Shown here piece by piece: positions 25,622 to 35,290 of a DNA stretch of 64,000 nt; within the stretch, counting starts at the first letter, position 1; each line of letters begins with the position of its first letter. Below the pieces are notes generated by a model. It was not told the origin of the DNA. It made no database searches and worked only from the letters and a program-made list of their open reading frames with translations. The DNA lies in contig OZ250162.1 of NCBI GenBank assembly GCA_965238025.1, positions 3,968,001 through 4,032,000 of the forward strand, read 5' to 3'. The translations under genes were made by a program, and so were the position numbers. This DNA comes from Pelagihabitans sp965238025. GTDB taxonomy: Bacteria > Bacteroidota > Bacteroidia > Flavobacteriales > Flavobacteriaceae.

Positions 25622-27643
25622 CTAATCTAAAAAACTATACTCCTTGGCATAGTGCATCATCTGGTTTTCAAAACTTTCTGGTTGTGAAATTTTTACATCC
25701 AATATTTCACCTGAATCATTTGTTTCCGGTACCAGAATAGGGTTTACAAAACCGCTATAGGGCGCAGATGTAAACTGTTGGTTCCTATCCAATACCTCAG
25801 CATGCAACCCCTGATCAACTTTTACGCCATATCCTTCTACCAGGTCCTGGGCAGCCTTAAAGTCACCCTCCGATTTAATTCGTTGTGTTTTGCGTAATAG
25901 CTCACCAAAAATTTCCCTTAGCCTGGCATAGTCATTTATATTATAGTACGTCTTGCCGTCACGCTCAATTTTTTCGATTACATTGTCCGCCTTGCCTTTT
26001 TCGTAAGCCCAGGCAGAAACCCATTGCCTATTCACCATATGGTCTTCCTCAATATCATTTCCGAGTTCTATTCGCACCAATTGGGTAATCAGTCCATTTC
26101 TAATATAACCATCATACGCGGCTTTCCCTATTTCCTGCCAATTGTCTACCAGACCAAGCTCCTGTAATTTAGGATCCATTAAGTAATAAAGCCCCACCAG
26201 ATCAGCGCGACCTTCTTCCATGGTAGAAGCATAATTTTTTAGTGTTTCCTTGGGTTGCCCGATACCTGGATTTAATTTACCTGAAGCATGACCGATTACC
26301 TCATGCAAAGCGGTATGCAATTTATCTGCCAACTGGCCATACTTTTCTTCCAGCTCAATTTCCGCTGAATCATTGGCGAATTCCTTTAGTCTTCCGCTAC
26401 CCCCAGCATTATTATAGGCATTGATTATATTTCCCAAAGAGACAGATTTACTGCCATGTTCTTGGCGAATCCAGTTATTGTTCGGAAGATTCACACCAAT
26501 CGGAGTACTTGGTGATGCATCTCCGGCCTCTCCGGCAACATTAATCGTTTTATATGATATTCCGACGACATTACTTTTTTTATGCTCATCCATTAAAGGC
26601 GCATTATCCTCGAACCATTGTGCATTTTCAGAGAGAACCGCCATTTGCTTTGACATCTCAAAATCCTTAACCTGTACAATATTTTCATAGGAACCCCTAT
26701 ACCCTTTTGGATCGTTATATACCTCGATAAAACCATTGATCCAGTCTATGTTTCCTTCTGTAGAACCTACCCATTCAATACAATACTCATCCCATGTATT
26801 GAGGTCTCCTGTTTTGTAATAATCAATTAAAAGCCCCAAGACTTTGGCTTGTTTTTCGTTCTCGGCAACGCCTTTTGCCTTTTCGAGCCATTTGATAACT
26901 TCATCAATGGCGCTGCCATACATGCCCCCTGATTTCCATACCTTCTCAACAATTTTCCCATTTTCCCTCACAAGTTTTGAATTCAGGCCGGCTTCTATTG
27001 GCCTATCTTTTGGTCCTTTGTCCGCCGTTCTATAAAAGGTATCTACATCGGCATCGGTGAGGGTAGGGTCGTAAAAATTTACGGCGGAGGCAAGAACATT
27101 ATCCACTCCCTTTTTTTTGTTTACCTTTTTATTGTCTTTATCATTAAAAATAACCTCAAAAGCCTCTCCTTCCAGCTTGGTATCCGTTTCCTTCAATAAA
27201 TAGGTTAAATAATCTGCATTGAATGCCGGCTTGATCTTATCATTGGAATAGTGGTGATGAATACCGTTTGAAAACCAAACACGCTTTAAATATTCTTCAA
27301 AAGCCATCCAATTTGCTGTTGTCTTATCCCCATTAAAGGAAGAATATATATTTTCAAGGGCCTTTCTAATGGTAAGATTATGACGATAATTCTGATCCCA
27401 CATCATATCCCGGCCTGCCAACCCAGCCTGCGTCATATAATACACCAGTTGTTTTTCCTTTGGAGTTAATTCATCAAATCCAGGAATTTGATAGCGTAAA
27501 ACCTTTATATCGGCAAACTGATCTACCAGATATTCAATTTCCGGTTCCGCCAAAACTTCCGGGGCAGGTTCTTTTACTTTCTCTTGACATGACCACAGTA
27601 GGCCACCAATAATAAAACCACTTAATAACATTTTTAGTTTCAT
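25622..27643 (-). CDS. dipeptidyl-peptidase III (M49) family lipoprotein
   Basis: 673 residues. The M49 signature is HEVIGH (His447, Glu448, His452), the six-residue HExxxH variant unique to dipeptidyl-peptidase III, with third zinc ligand in EEGRAD (Glu476/477). A lipoprotein signal ends at LLWSC. M49 enzymes cut dipeptides from the N-terminus of oligopeptides. Bacterial lipoprotein forms probably act in the envelope on peptides released by other secreted peptidases, such as the S8 enzyme next door. Monocistronic, with a terminator downstream. Confidence 0.9.
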   Translation of the reverse strand: MKLKMLLSGFIIGGLLWSCQEKVKEPAPEVLAEPEIEYLVDQFADIKVLRYQIPGFDELTPKEKQLVYYMTQAGLAGRDMMWDQNYRHNLTIRKALENIYSSFNGDKTTANWMAFEEYLKRVWFSNGIHHHYSNDKIKPAFNADYLTYLLKETDTKLEGEAFEVIFNDKDNKKVNKKKGVDNVLASAVNFYDPTLTDADVDTFYRTADKGPKDRPIEAGLNSKLVRENGKIVEKVWKSGGMYGSAIDEVIKWLEKAKGVAENEKQAKVLGLLIDYYKTGDLNTWDEYCIEWVGSTEGNIDWINGFIEVYNDPKGYRGSYENIVQVKDFEMSKQMAVLSENAQWFEDNAPLMDEHKKSNVVGISYKTINVAGEAGDASPSTPIGVNLPNNNWIRQEHGSKSVSLGNIINAYNNAGGSGRLKEFANDSAEIELEEKYGQLADKLHTALHEVIGHASGKLNPGIGQPKETLKNYASTMEEGRADLVGLYYLMDPKLQELGLVDNWQEIGKAAYDGYIRNGLITQLVRIELGNDIEEDHMVNRQWVSAWAYEKGKADNVIEKIERDGKTYYNINDYARLREIFGELLRKTQRIKSEGDFKAAQDLVEGYGVKVDQGLHAEVLDRNQQFTSAPYSGFVNPILVPETNDSGEILDVKISQPESFENQMMHYAKEYSFLD

Positions 27644-27809
27644 GGGATGGGATGTTAAAATTAGACCTGTAAATGTAACAAAACATCCTTTAAATGTTAG
27701 AATTTAGGGCAGGTATTTACTTTTAACCCTGTGCGCCCAGTATACGTAGAAACAATTACTTTATCATGTACTGCTTGCAGCTCATATCCCAATTCCCTAA
27801 TTTAGTTTA

Positions 27810-29237
27810 ATGACCAAAACAATACTTCAATCTGCCTATTCCCCAAAAGATTTCAGAAAGCGTGGCCACCAGTTGATAGATGAGCTTGCTGACCATCTGG
27901 ATAAGCAGTTGAATAACTCAAAAGCCAAGGTGCTGGACTGGCATTTTCCCGATGAAGAGCATCTGTTTTGGAAAGATTTTCTAATCAATGGAGATGAAAA
28001 AAAGTTATTCGCTCAAATAATAAACCGAATTACCAACGTTCATAACCCCAAATATATCGGACATCAAGTAGCACCAACCGTACCGATTACCGCTTTGTCA
28101 GGAATGATGAGTTCCCTTTTGAACAACGGTATGGCAGTCTATGAAATGGGAATGGCCCCTTCTGCAATGGAGCGTATCGTTACCGATTCAATCTGTAAAA
28201 AAATCGGTTATACAAGTGATTCGGGCGGATTTTTAACTTCCGGAGGCACTCTTGCCACCTTAACCGCGCTCTTATCGGCCAGAAAAGCAAAAGCAAAAAA
28301 CAACATGGCAAACGAGGGCTTGGGCATTATGGTGAGCGAAGAAGCCCATTACTGTGCAGATAGATCTGCAAGAATAATGGGACTAGGGGAAAAAGGAATT
28401 ATCAAGATTCCCGCCACGAAGAGTTTTTCAATGGATATTTCCAAATTGGAGGATACCTACAAGCGAGCAACACAAAATGGTATTACCGTTTTTGCAATCA
28501 TAGGGAGTGCCCCATCAACCGCTACAGGTATTTATGATGACCTTGGATCAATCGCCAAATTTGCAAAAAAATACAATCTTTGGTTTCATATTGATGGTGC
28601 CCATGGTGGCGCGGCAATTTATTCTGAAAAGTACCGCCATATTTTAGAGGGGATTGAACATGCTGATTCCGTAGTTATCGACGGGCACAAAATGATGATG
28701 ATGCCCACCATTACCACTGCCCTACTTTTTAAAAATCGTAGCCACTCACATGCTACCTTCAGTCAAAAAGCAGATTACTTATTGGTTCAGTCCAAGGATG
28801 AAGATTGGTATAATATGGCGAAACGTACTTTTGAGTGTACCAAGACCATGATGAGCATTCACTGGTTTACACTTTTAAAGACCTATGGGGAAGGAATATT
28901 TGAGGAATATGTTACCCATTTATACGATATGGGAAAATTGTTCGCAGCTATTATTAAACAGGAACCTAATTTTGAATTGGCCGTTGTCCCGGACTCCAAT
29001 ATAATTTGTTTTAGGTTTGTAGACCCAAATCTAAATACTGGAGCTTTGAACGAGCTCAATATGATCCTACGCGAATGGTTGTTGGAAGAAGGAGAATTTT
29101 ACATCGTACAGACAAAATTGAAGGGAATTCATTATCTAAGGTGTACCATAATGAATCCTTTTACTACTGAAGCGCATTTTAAAACACTCTTAAAAAGGAT
29201 ACAAGGCAAAGTAGGGCAAGTAGTATCCACAATCTAG
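27810..29237 (+). CDS. group II PLP-dependent amino acid decarboxylase
   Basis: 475 residues of the pyridoxal-dependent decarboxylase family (glutamate / aromatic amino acid / diaminobutyrate decarboxylases). The PLP-binding Lys294 lies in VIDGHKMMMMP, and the Asp that contacts the pyridine nitrogen is in HIDGAHGGAA. It has no signal peptide, so it is cytoplasmic. The stop codon touches the start of the next gene, so it is translationally linked with the propeller/NTF2 protein. The substrate is not determined by these motifs; context with peptidases suggests amino acid catabolism or an amine product. Confidence 0.88.
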   Translation: MTKTILQSAYSPKDFRKRGHQLIDELADHLDKQLNNSKAKVLDWHFPDEEHLFWKDFLINGDEKKLFAQIINRITNVHNPKYIGHQVAPTVPITALSGMMSSLLNNGMAVYEMGMAPSAMERIVTDSICKKIGYTSDSGGFLTSGGTLATLTALLSARKAKAKNNMANEGLGIMVSEEAHYCADRSARIMGLGEKGIIKIPATKSFSMDISKLEDTYKRATQNGITVFAIIGSAPSTATGIYDDLGSIAKFAKKYNLWFHIDGAHGGAAIYSEKYRHILEGIEHADSVVIDGHKMMMMPTITTALLFKNRSHSHATFSQKADYLLVQSKDEDWYNMAKRTFECTKTMMSIHWFTLLKTYGEGIFEEYVTHLYDMGKLFAAIIKQEPNFELAVVPDSNIICFRFVDPNLNTGALNELNMILREWLLEEGEFYIVQTKLKGIHYLRCTIMNPFTTEAHFKTLLKRIQGKVGQVVSTI

Positions 29238-29243
29238 ATGATT

Positions 29244-30770
29244 ATGAAAAAATTACAATTCGTAGCAGTACTTCTTTTCGGCATACAAATTTTGGCCCAA
29301 CCCGACACCGAAGTTTATTTGGCCGATATCGATGCTAATAGCGAAATAATTAAATTATCCAATCCACGAAATATTACTAACAATCCCGGATATGATAACC
29401 AACCCTTCTTTTATGATGAAAATTCAATCTTGCTTGCTTCGACAAGAGCGGAACAAACTGATATTTTAAAGTTCCACATTTTAGAAGGTAGCACATCAAA
29501 ATGGATTACAGATACACCAACCGGAAGTGAATATTCTCCACTGAGAATTCCGGAAACCAATAACATATCGGCAATTCGTTTGGATATAGACGGGTTACAG
29601 CGTCTTTATACATACAACACTACCGATGGTTCTTCTGAGGAATTATTGAAAGATGCAAAAATAGGCTATCACCTATGGTACACTCCAGATATATTGGTGG
29701 CCTCAATCCTGGTTGAAAATCGAATGGATTTAATCATTAGCCATGTTGAGGATGCGGGGAAATACAAAATATCCCAAAAAAATGTGGGGCGTTCTTTGCA
29801 AAATATTCCGAATACTGAACTTGTCAGCTACGTCTGCAAAGAAAATCCGAAAAACTGGGAATTAAAATCATTAAACCCTATTACTGGGGTTACAAAAAAA
29901 ATAACCGATTTGGGAAATACAGAAGATGTCTGTTGGATTCCTGATGGTACTTTATTGGTGGGTAAGGGCAAAGCATTGTATCAATTCCACCCAGATAAAG
30001 ATGATAATTGGATAATTGTACAGCATTTTTCCGATAAAAACATCAATAACATTACCCGTTTGGCCGTAAATGAAAACGCCACCCGTTTGGCTTTTGTGGC
30101 AGAAACTTCGCCTGAACACATTGTACAAAAACAAGTTGAGGCCTTTAACGCCAGAAACTTAACTGATTTTGCAGCTTGTTATTCAGAAGATGTTTTGGTT
30201 AGAAACTTTCCGAATGATACCCTATATAAAAGCAATGAAACCTTAAAAGGCAATTATGAGCGGTTTTATTCCAAAACACCAAAGGCACAGGTGAAAGTTG
30301 TAAAAAGGATTAGTATCGGAAATACCGTTATTGATGAGGAATTGGTTACCATTGGTGATAAGACCCATCAGCAGGTTGCCATCTATGAAGTAAAAAATGG
30401 ATTGATCTCAAGCATGACGTTTATACATCAAAGTGCCTTATATCCTCTTGCCGAAGAAATCGTAAATAAACAATTAGAGGTCTATAATTTAAAGGACATT
30501 GAAGCTTTTTTAGCAACCTATTCGGCAGCTGTCGAAATTTTTAATTTCCCAAACGAAAATAGGTATATTGGAAGGGATAAAATGCGAGAGCGGTATTCCA
30601 AATTTTTTGATGCTACCCCTGACCTTCATTGCGAAATTAAAAGTCGTATTGTAATCGGAAATAAGGTAATTGATGAGGAATACATTACTGCGAACGGAAA
30701 TAATTTTAGCGCCGTGGCTATTTACGAGATTAAAAATGATAAAATTGCCAAAGTGACCTTTGTTAGATAA
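29244..30770 (+). CDS. secreted protein: TolB-like propeller + two NTF2-like (SnoaL-type) domains
   Basis: About 509 residues from the ATG at 29244 (an ATG at 29238 adds two residues), with a signal peptide ending in ILAQ. Residues 25-290 look like a WD40/TolB-type propeller (NNPGYDNQPFFYDENSIL, YSPLRIPE). The C-terminal part has two tandem copies of a domain of about 115 residues that start alike: VEAFNARNLTDFAACYSEDV and LEVYNLKDIEAFLATYSAAV (each quoted whole). Each copy ends in an IAxYEIKNG/D strand, which is a SnoaL/NTF2-like fold. The duplication is clear. The ligand is unknown. It lies between the decarboxylase and the M28 peptidase in one operon. Confidence 0.78.
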   Translation: MKKLQFVAVLLFGIQILAQPDTEVYLADIDANSEIIKLSNPRNITNNPGYDNQPFFYDENSILLASTRAEQTDILKFHILEGSTSKWITDTPTGSEYSPLRIPETNNISAIRLDIDGLQRLYTYNTTDGSSEELLKDAKIGYHLWYTPDILVASILVENRMDLIISHVEDAGKYKISQKNVGRSLQNIPNTELVSYVCKENPKNWELKSLNPITGVTKKITDLGNTEDVCWIPDGTLLVGKGKALYQFHPDKDDNWIIVQHFSDKNINNITRLAVNENATRLAFVAETSPEHIVQKQVEAFNARNLTDFAACYSEDVLVRNFPNDTLYKSNETLKGNYERFYSKTPKAQVKVVKRISIGNTVIDEELVTIGDKTHQQVAIYEVKNGLISSMTFIHQSALYPLAEEIVNKQLEVYNLKDIEAFLATYSAAVEIFNFPNENRYIGRDKMRERYSKFFDATPDLHCEIKSRIVIGNKVIDEEYITANGNNFSAVAIYEIKNDKIAKVTFVR

Positions 30771-30785
30771 TTAAAACTAATACCA

Positions 30786-32117
30786 ATGAAAAAACTACTG
30801 CTCTTATCGGCCCTGCTGATTGCTACAACTGTTATCGCCCAAAACGATCAGCATATGTATGACATTATCAATTCGGTTTCAGCGGAACGTATTGAAAAAG
30901 ATATCACAACACTGACAAACTTCGGAACTAGACATACCCTTAGCGATACGACTTCAAATACTCGAGGAATAGGAGCAGCCCGAAGATGGATCAAAAGTGA
31001 ATTTGATAAAATTTCTGGGAACTGTAATAACTGTCTTGATGTTTCCTTTCAAAGAGATTTGGTCAAAAAAGGAACCAACAAGCGTATTGTTCACGATGTA
31101 TATGTGGTTAATGTGGTTGCGGTTCAAAAGGGTACAAAATATCCAAATCGCTACATCATCATGAGCGGGGATATCGATTCCCGTATTAGCGACCCTACAA
31201 ACTTTACGGACGACTCCCCCGGGGCAAATGACAATGCAAGTGGTATGGCAGGAACCATAGAAGCAGCCCGGGTGCTTTCAAAATATAAATTTGAAAGTAG
31301 CATTGTTTATTTAGGTCTTTCGGGCGAAGAACAAGGGCTTTTTGGGGGCCAGGGCCTAGCGAAACAAATGAAGGCTGAAGGCTGGGACATTATTGGTATA
31401 TTTAATAACGATATGATTGGAAATATTACCGGGGTTGACGGGGTTGTCAGTAATGTTGATTTCAGAATATTCTCAGAACCTGTTCCGGTTACTGAAACCG
31501 AAGAGCAGAGAAAAGCGCGGCGGTTTTATGGTGGTGAGGTTGATGGCGTCTCCCGTCAATTAGCACGGTATGTATACAAAACGACCAAAACCTATATGCC
31601 CGAATTGAACCCGTTGATGATATATCGGCTGGACCGTTTCGGCCGTGGTGGGCACCACCGACCGTTCAACGATGCCGGGTATGCGGGCATTCGTATTATG
31701 GAAGCGCATGAAAATTACACCCAACAACATCAGGATATCAGAACCGAAGACGAAATCGAATACGGAGATGTTTTAGAGCATGTAAATTTTGAATATGCCA
31801 AAAAATTAACAGCTGTAAATGCCATCAATATGGCGGCATTGGCCTGGGCTCCGCCCGCTCCTGCGGTAGTTGAGATAGGTGGAATCGTAGAACCCTCGGC
31901 CAAGTTCAAATGGTCAAAAGTCGATGGAGCCGCCGGTTATAAGGTTTATTGGCGGGATACCACCTCCCCTACTTGGGATTATAGCCGGTTTGTGGGTGAT
32001 GTGACCGAATTTACATTAAATGGTATAGTAATTGACAACTTCTTTTTCGGGATTTCCGCAGTTGGAAAAGATGGATTTGAAAGCCCAGTGGTATTTCCAA
32101 ATAAAATATTCAGATAG
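30786..32117 (+). CDS. M28 family zinc peptidase with C-terminal fibronectin-like domain
   Basis: 443 residues with a signal peptide ending in VIAQ. M28 features: bridging Asp in SPGANDNASG, Glu pair in GLSGEEQGLFGGQ, Asp in FNNDMIGN and a late His in MEAHEN. The usual first ligand of the SxHxD motif reads SGDID here, so His is replaced by Asp. The C-terminal 90 residues (KFKWSKVDGAAGYKVYWRDT) resemble an Fn3 fold. It is probably an aminopeptidase or carboxypeptidase acting outside the cytoplasm, in the operon with the decarboxylase and the M1 peptidase (8 bp downstream). Confidence 0.85.
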   Translation: MKKLLLLSALLIATTVIAQNDQHMYDIINSVSAERIEKDITTLTNFGTRHTLSDTTSNTRGIGAARRWIKSEFDKISGNCNNCLDVSFQRDLVKKGTNKRIVHDVYVVNVVAVQKGTKYPNRYIIMSGDIDSRISDPTNFTDDSPGANDNASGMAGTIEAARVLSKYKFESSIVYLGLSGEEQGLFGGQGLAKQMKAEGWDIIGIFNNDMIGNITGVDGVVSNVDFRIFSEPVPVTETEEQRKARRFYGGEVDGVSRQLARYVYKTTKTYMPELNPLMIYRLDRFGRGGHHRPFNDAGYAGIRIMEAHENYTQQHQDIRTEDEIEYGDVLEHVNFEYAKKLTAVNAINMAALAWAPPAPAVVEIGGIVEPSAKFKWSKVDGAAGYKVYWRDTTSPTWDYSRFVGDVTEFTLNGIVIDNFFFGISAVGKDGFESPVVFPNKIFR

Positions 32118-32125
32118 TACTAAAA

Positions 32126-33751
32126 ATGAATTCAATGAAAAATAGAATAGCCTTGGCAGCACTGTTTTTAACCGGTACTTGTATGCTTGCACAACAATTT
32201 ACCGAACAAGATACACTAAGAGGAAGTATAACAGGTGAGCGCGCCTGGTGGGATCTAAATTATTATCATTTGGATATTGAAGTAAAACCTGAGGAAAAAT
32301 TTATTTCGGGAAGCAACACGATTCGTTATAAGGTTTTAAACGAAGAACAAATACTTCAGGTAGACCTGCAACCTCCCTTGAAAATTGAAAAAGTGACCCA
32401 GGATGGTGCCGAACTGGATTTCTCCTCTAAAACAAATGCACATTTTGTAAAGCTGCAAAAACCACAACGAATCGGGGATTATAATGAACTCGTGGTGTAT
32501 TACTCAGGGCATCCTAAAGAAGCAGTACGAGCTCCGTGGGATGGTGGTTTTTCCTGGAAAAAAGATGCTAATGGAAAACACTTTGTTGCAACATCGTGCC
32601 AAGGCCTTGGTGCTAGCGTTTGGTGGCCCAATAAAGACCATATGTATGATGAAGTAGATAGCATGTTGATAAGCGTAAAGGTACCTAAAGATTTAATGAA
32701 CGTATCAAATGGTCGACTTCGTGGTATTGAAGAAGACACCGATTCTAAAAAATACGTTTGGTTTGTAGGCAACCCGATCAACAATTATGGGGTAAACGTC
32801 AACATAGGTGACTATGTTCATTTTGGGGAAAAGTACAAAGGTGAAAAGGGAGTTTTGGATTTGGATTACTATGTGCTACGTGATGATTTAGAAAAGGCAA
32901 AAGAGCATTTTAAAGATGCCCCTAAAACAATGGAAGCCTTTGAACATTGGTTTGGTCCTTATCCCTTCTACGAAGACAGTTTTAAGCTAGTTCAAGTGCC
33001 TTATTTAGGTATGGAACACCAAAGTTCGGTAACGTACGGCAATCAATTTAAAAAAGGTTATTTGGGTACCGATCTGTCGGGTACCGGTTGGGGACTTAAG
33101 TTTGATTTTATTATCATCCATGAAGCGGGCCATGAATGGTTTGCAAATAACATTACTTACAAAGATGCAGCTGATATGTGGGTGCATGAGGGCTTTACCG
33201 CATATTCGGAGAATTTGTTTTTAGATTATTACTATGGCAAAGAGGCATCTGCAGACTATGTTATTGGAACCCGTAAAAACATTCAAAACGACCGTCCGAT
33301 AATCGGTATCTATGATGTAAATCATAAAGGTTCTAGCGATATGTACTATAAAGGAGCCAACTTATTGCACACCATTAGACAACTGATCAATGATGATGAA
33401 AAATGGCGTGAAATCCTTCGAGGACTCAATGCTGATTTCTATCACCAAACGGTAACTACAAAACAAATTGAAGATTATATTTCGGAAAAATCAGGAATTG
33501 ATTTATCCAAAGTTTTTAATCAATATTTGCGTACGGCAGACATTCCTGTCTTTGAATATGAGCTAAGTGATAATAGACTGAAATACAGATATTCCAAGGT
33601 TATTGAAGGGTTTAAAATGCCCCTGAAGATATATCTGGATGATGAAGAACACCATCTACATCCTTCACAGGAATGGAATTACGAAAATGTTGAAGGCAAA
33701 CCCAACATTAAGGTAGATCGGGATTATTATGTTGATGTCAAATCCCATTAG
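32126..33751 (+). CDS. M1 family zinc aminopeptidase, short secreted form
   Basis: 541 residues (or 538 from ATG 32135) with a signal peptide ending in MLAQ. Zinc ligands are His332 and His336 (HEAGH) and Glu355 (HEGFTAYSE); Glu333 is the catalytic base. The exopeptidase motif normally GAMEN reads GMEHQ (YLGMEHQSSV), as in some bacterial M1 relatives. It lacks the large C-terminal helical domain of PepN (about 870 residues). It removes N-terminal amino acids from peptides in the envelope. Last gene of the 27.8-33.8 kb operon. Confidence 0.9.
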   Translation: MNSMKNRIALAALFLTGTCMLAQQFTEQDTLRGSITGERAWWDLNYYHLDIEVKPEEKFISGSNTIRYKVLNEEQILQVDLQPPLKIEKVTQDGAELDFSSKTNAHFVKLQKPQRIGDYNELVVYYSGHPKEAVRAPWDGGFSWKKDANGKHFVATSCQGLGASVWWPNKDHMYDEVDSMLISVKVPKDLMNVSNGRLRGIEEDTDSKKYVWFVGNPINNYGVNVNIGDYVHFGEKYKGEKGVLDLDYYVLRDDLEKAKEHFKDAPKTMEAFEHWFGPYPFYEDSFKLVQVPYLGMEHQSSVTYGNQFKKGYLGTDLSGTGWGLKFDFIIIHEAGHEWFANNITYKDAADMWVHEGFTAYSENLFLDYYYGKEASADYVIGTRKNIQNDRPIIGIYDVNHKGSSDMYYKGANLLHTIRQLINDDEKWREILRGLNADFYHQTVTTKQIEDYISEKSGIDLSKVFNQYLRTADIPVFEYELSDNRLKYRYSKVIEGFKMPLKIYLDDEEHHLHPSQEWNYENVEGKPNIKVDRDYYVDVKSH

Positions 33752-33823
33752 ACCTTCCACCTTGCTTAACCATTCAACGATTTATGTTAGGGAAAACTCA
33801 TACCACGATTGTACCGTCGGATT

Positions 33824-34561
33824 TTAGTTTGTTCCTATGGCATATTGGATGCCACCCAATAGGTGCTGCAGTAGTTTTTCTTCATCAAAGCATTCGGCAG
33901 TATGACCCACGCCAGTATAAAATGCTCTTCCCCCATCAAACTCATGATACCAGGCAATTGGATGAAATTCCCCATTTTCTCCCCCCTCATAGGTAGACTC
34001 ATCCAAGGTCATTATCACATTTATATCCGGGTTTATCTCTTTGAAATTGTACAACTCGTCTGAACGCTTCCAGATGGAGTCCGTGAAATGCCTATTGGCA
34101 ATAAAATTCTTGTCTTTTATAATAAAATTGGCCTCTGTGGTACCTTCAGGGTGGCTTAAGAATTGAGCTCCCACTAATTTAGTATACCAGCCCCAATCGT
34201 ACTCGGTATCCGCTGCAGCATGTATGCCAACAAAACCACCGCCAGATTTGATATAGTTCTCAAAAGCCGCCTCTTGCCCAGGATTCAGAACGTTCAAGGT
34301 CGTACTTAAAAAAACAATAGCGCTATACCGTTTCAAGTTGCGCTCAGTAAATAAGCTTGCATTCTTGGTAGTATCTACTTCAAAACCATTTTCAACACCT
34401 AACCTTTGTATGGCCGTAATGCCTGCCGGAATTGATTTGTGTTTCCAGCCCATTGTTTTTGAGAACACCAATATCTTGGGAATACCTTTCCTTTTATTTC
34501 CGCAACCTAAAAAGATAAAACCTGCAATAATCAAAAATAGTAGTAGTATTTTTTCTTTCAT
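33824..34561 (-). CDS. ThuA-domain lipoprotein
   Basis: 245 residues with a lipoprotein signal (FLGC) and a ThuA domain, a class I glutamine-amidotransferase-like fold without the catalytic triad. Diagnostic segments are GFVGIHAAADTEYDWGWYTK, FLSHPEG, HPIAWYHEFDGGRAFYTGVG and HLLGGIQYAIG (first quoted whole, third quoted in part here as WYHEFDGGRAFYTGVG). ThuA proteins are associated with sugar use and sulfatase-rich loci. No carbohydrate genes are adjacent. Single gene, convergent with the M1 operon. Confidence 0.88.
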   Translation of the reverse strand: MKEKILLLFLIIAGFIFLGCGNKRKGIPKILVFSKTMGWKHKSIPAGITAIQRLGVENGFEVDTTKNASLFTERNLKRYSAIVFLSTTLNVLNPGQEAAFENYIKSGGGFVGIHAAADTEYDWGWYTKLVGAQFLSHPEGTTEANFIIKDKNFIANRHFTDSIWKRSDELYNFKEINPDINVIMTLDESTYEGGENGEFHPIAWYHEFDGGRAFYTGVGHTAECFDEEKLLQHLLGGIQYAIGTN

Positions 34562-34677
34562 GGAGTGAAAATCAGTCTTGAATCAGCTTTAAAAATAGTG
34601 ATTCGAAGCCATACCATCCGAGTTTATAGGCCGGAAATTATTATTTTTAGAAAAAATGACAGTAATCATTTAAATAG

Positions 34678-35277
34678 ATGAAAGAAGTCAAGGAGCATTA
34701 CTTTAAAAATGATACCGAATGGCGTAATTGGTTACATGAAAATCATGAACTAAAAGAAGGCATCTATGTTATTTTCTATGCCGTATCCCACAAAAAGGAA
34801 AGTATGCGATGGGAAGAGGCGGTTCGTGTCGCCTTGTGCTATGGTTGGATAGACAGTACCGTAAAAAATATCGGCCCGGGAAAACGACGTCAGTATTTTT
34901 GTCCGCGAAAACCAAAAAGTGTTTGGAGCAAAGTAAACAAAGACCATATAAAGGAACTGAAGGCCAATGGCTTGATGCACGCAAGTGGGTCTGCCCGTAT
35001 AAAAGCCGCTAAAAAAAATGGTTCGTGGACGGCGTTGGACGATGTCGAAAATGGTGTTATCCCAGATAATCTGCAGTTGGCTTTTGACAAAAATCCCGAG
35101 GCTTTTTATAACTTTAAGAAATTCACACGGGGACAACGAAAAAGCTATCTCTATTGGCTGAATCAAGCAAAAAGGGAAGAAACCCAACAAAAACGCATTG
35201 CTGAAATTGTTTTATTGTGTGAACAGAATATTAAGTCAAGGGGCAATGGTTGGGGCGCTCTTGCCAAAAAAAACTAA
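34678..35277 (+). CDS. YdeI/OmpD-associated family protein
   Basis: 199 residues of the YdeI/OmdA family, with the typical N-terminal WRNWLHENHELKEGIYVIFY, the RWEEAVRVALCYGWIDST core, and the C-terminal helical RGQRKSYLYWLNQAKREETQ domain (last quoted in part). Cytoplasmic, no signal peptide. Family members influence stress or bacteriocin resistance, but the biochemical role is unclear. It is followed 13 bp later by a DUF4287/DUF5655 protein. Confidence 0.85.
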   Translation: MKEVKEHYFKNDTEWRNWLHENHELKEGIYVIFYAVSHKKESMRWEEAVRVALCYGWIDSTVKNIGPGKRRQYFCPRKPKSVWSKVNKDHIKELKANGLMHASGSARIKAAKKNGSWTALDDVENGVIPDNLQLAFDKNPEAFYNFKKFTRGQRKSYLYWLNQAKREETQQKRIAEIVLLCEQNIKSRGNGWGALAKKN

Positions 35278-35290
35278 AACATCTTGTATT

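Noticed and set aside
34750..35190. Antisense frame of 146 codons in the YdeI-like gene
   Set aside because: Overlaps a clear family member on the other strand and shows no recognisable motif.
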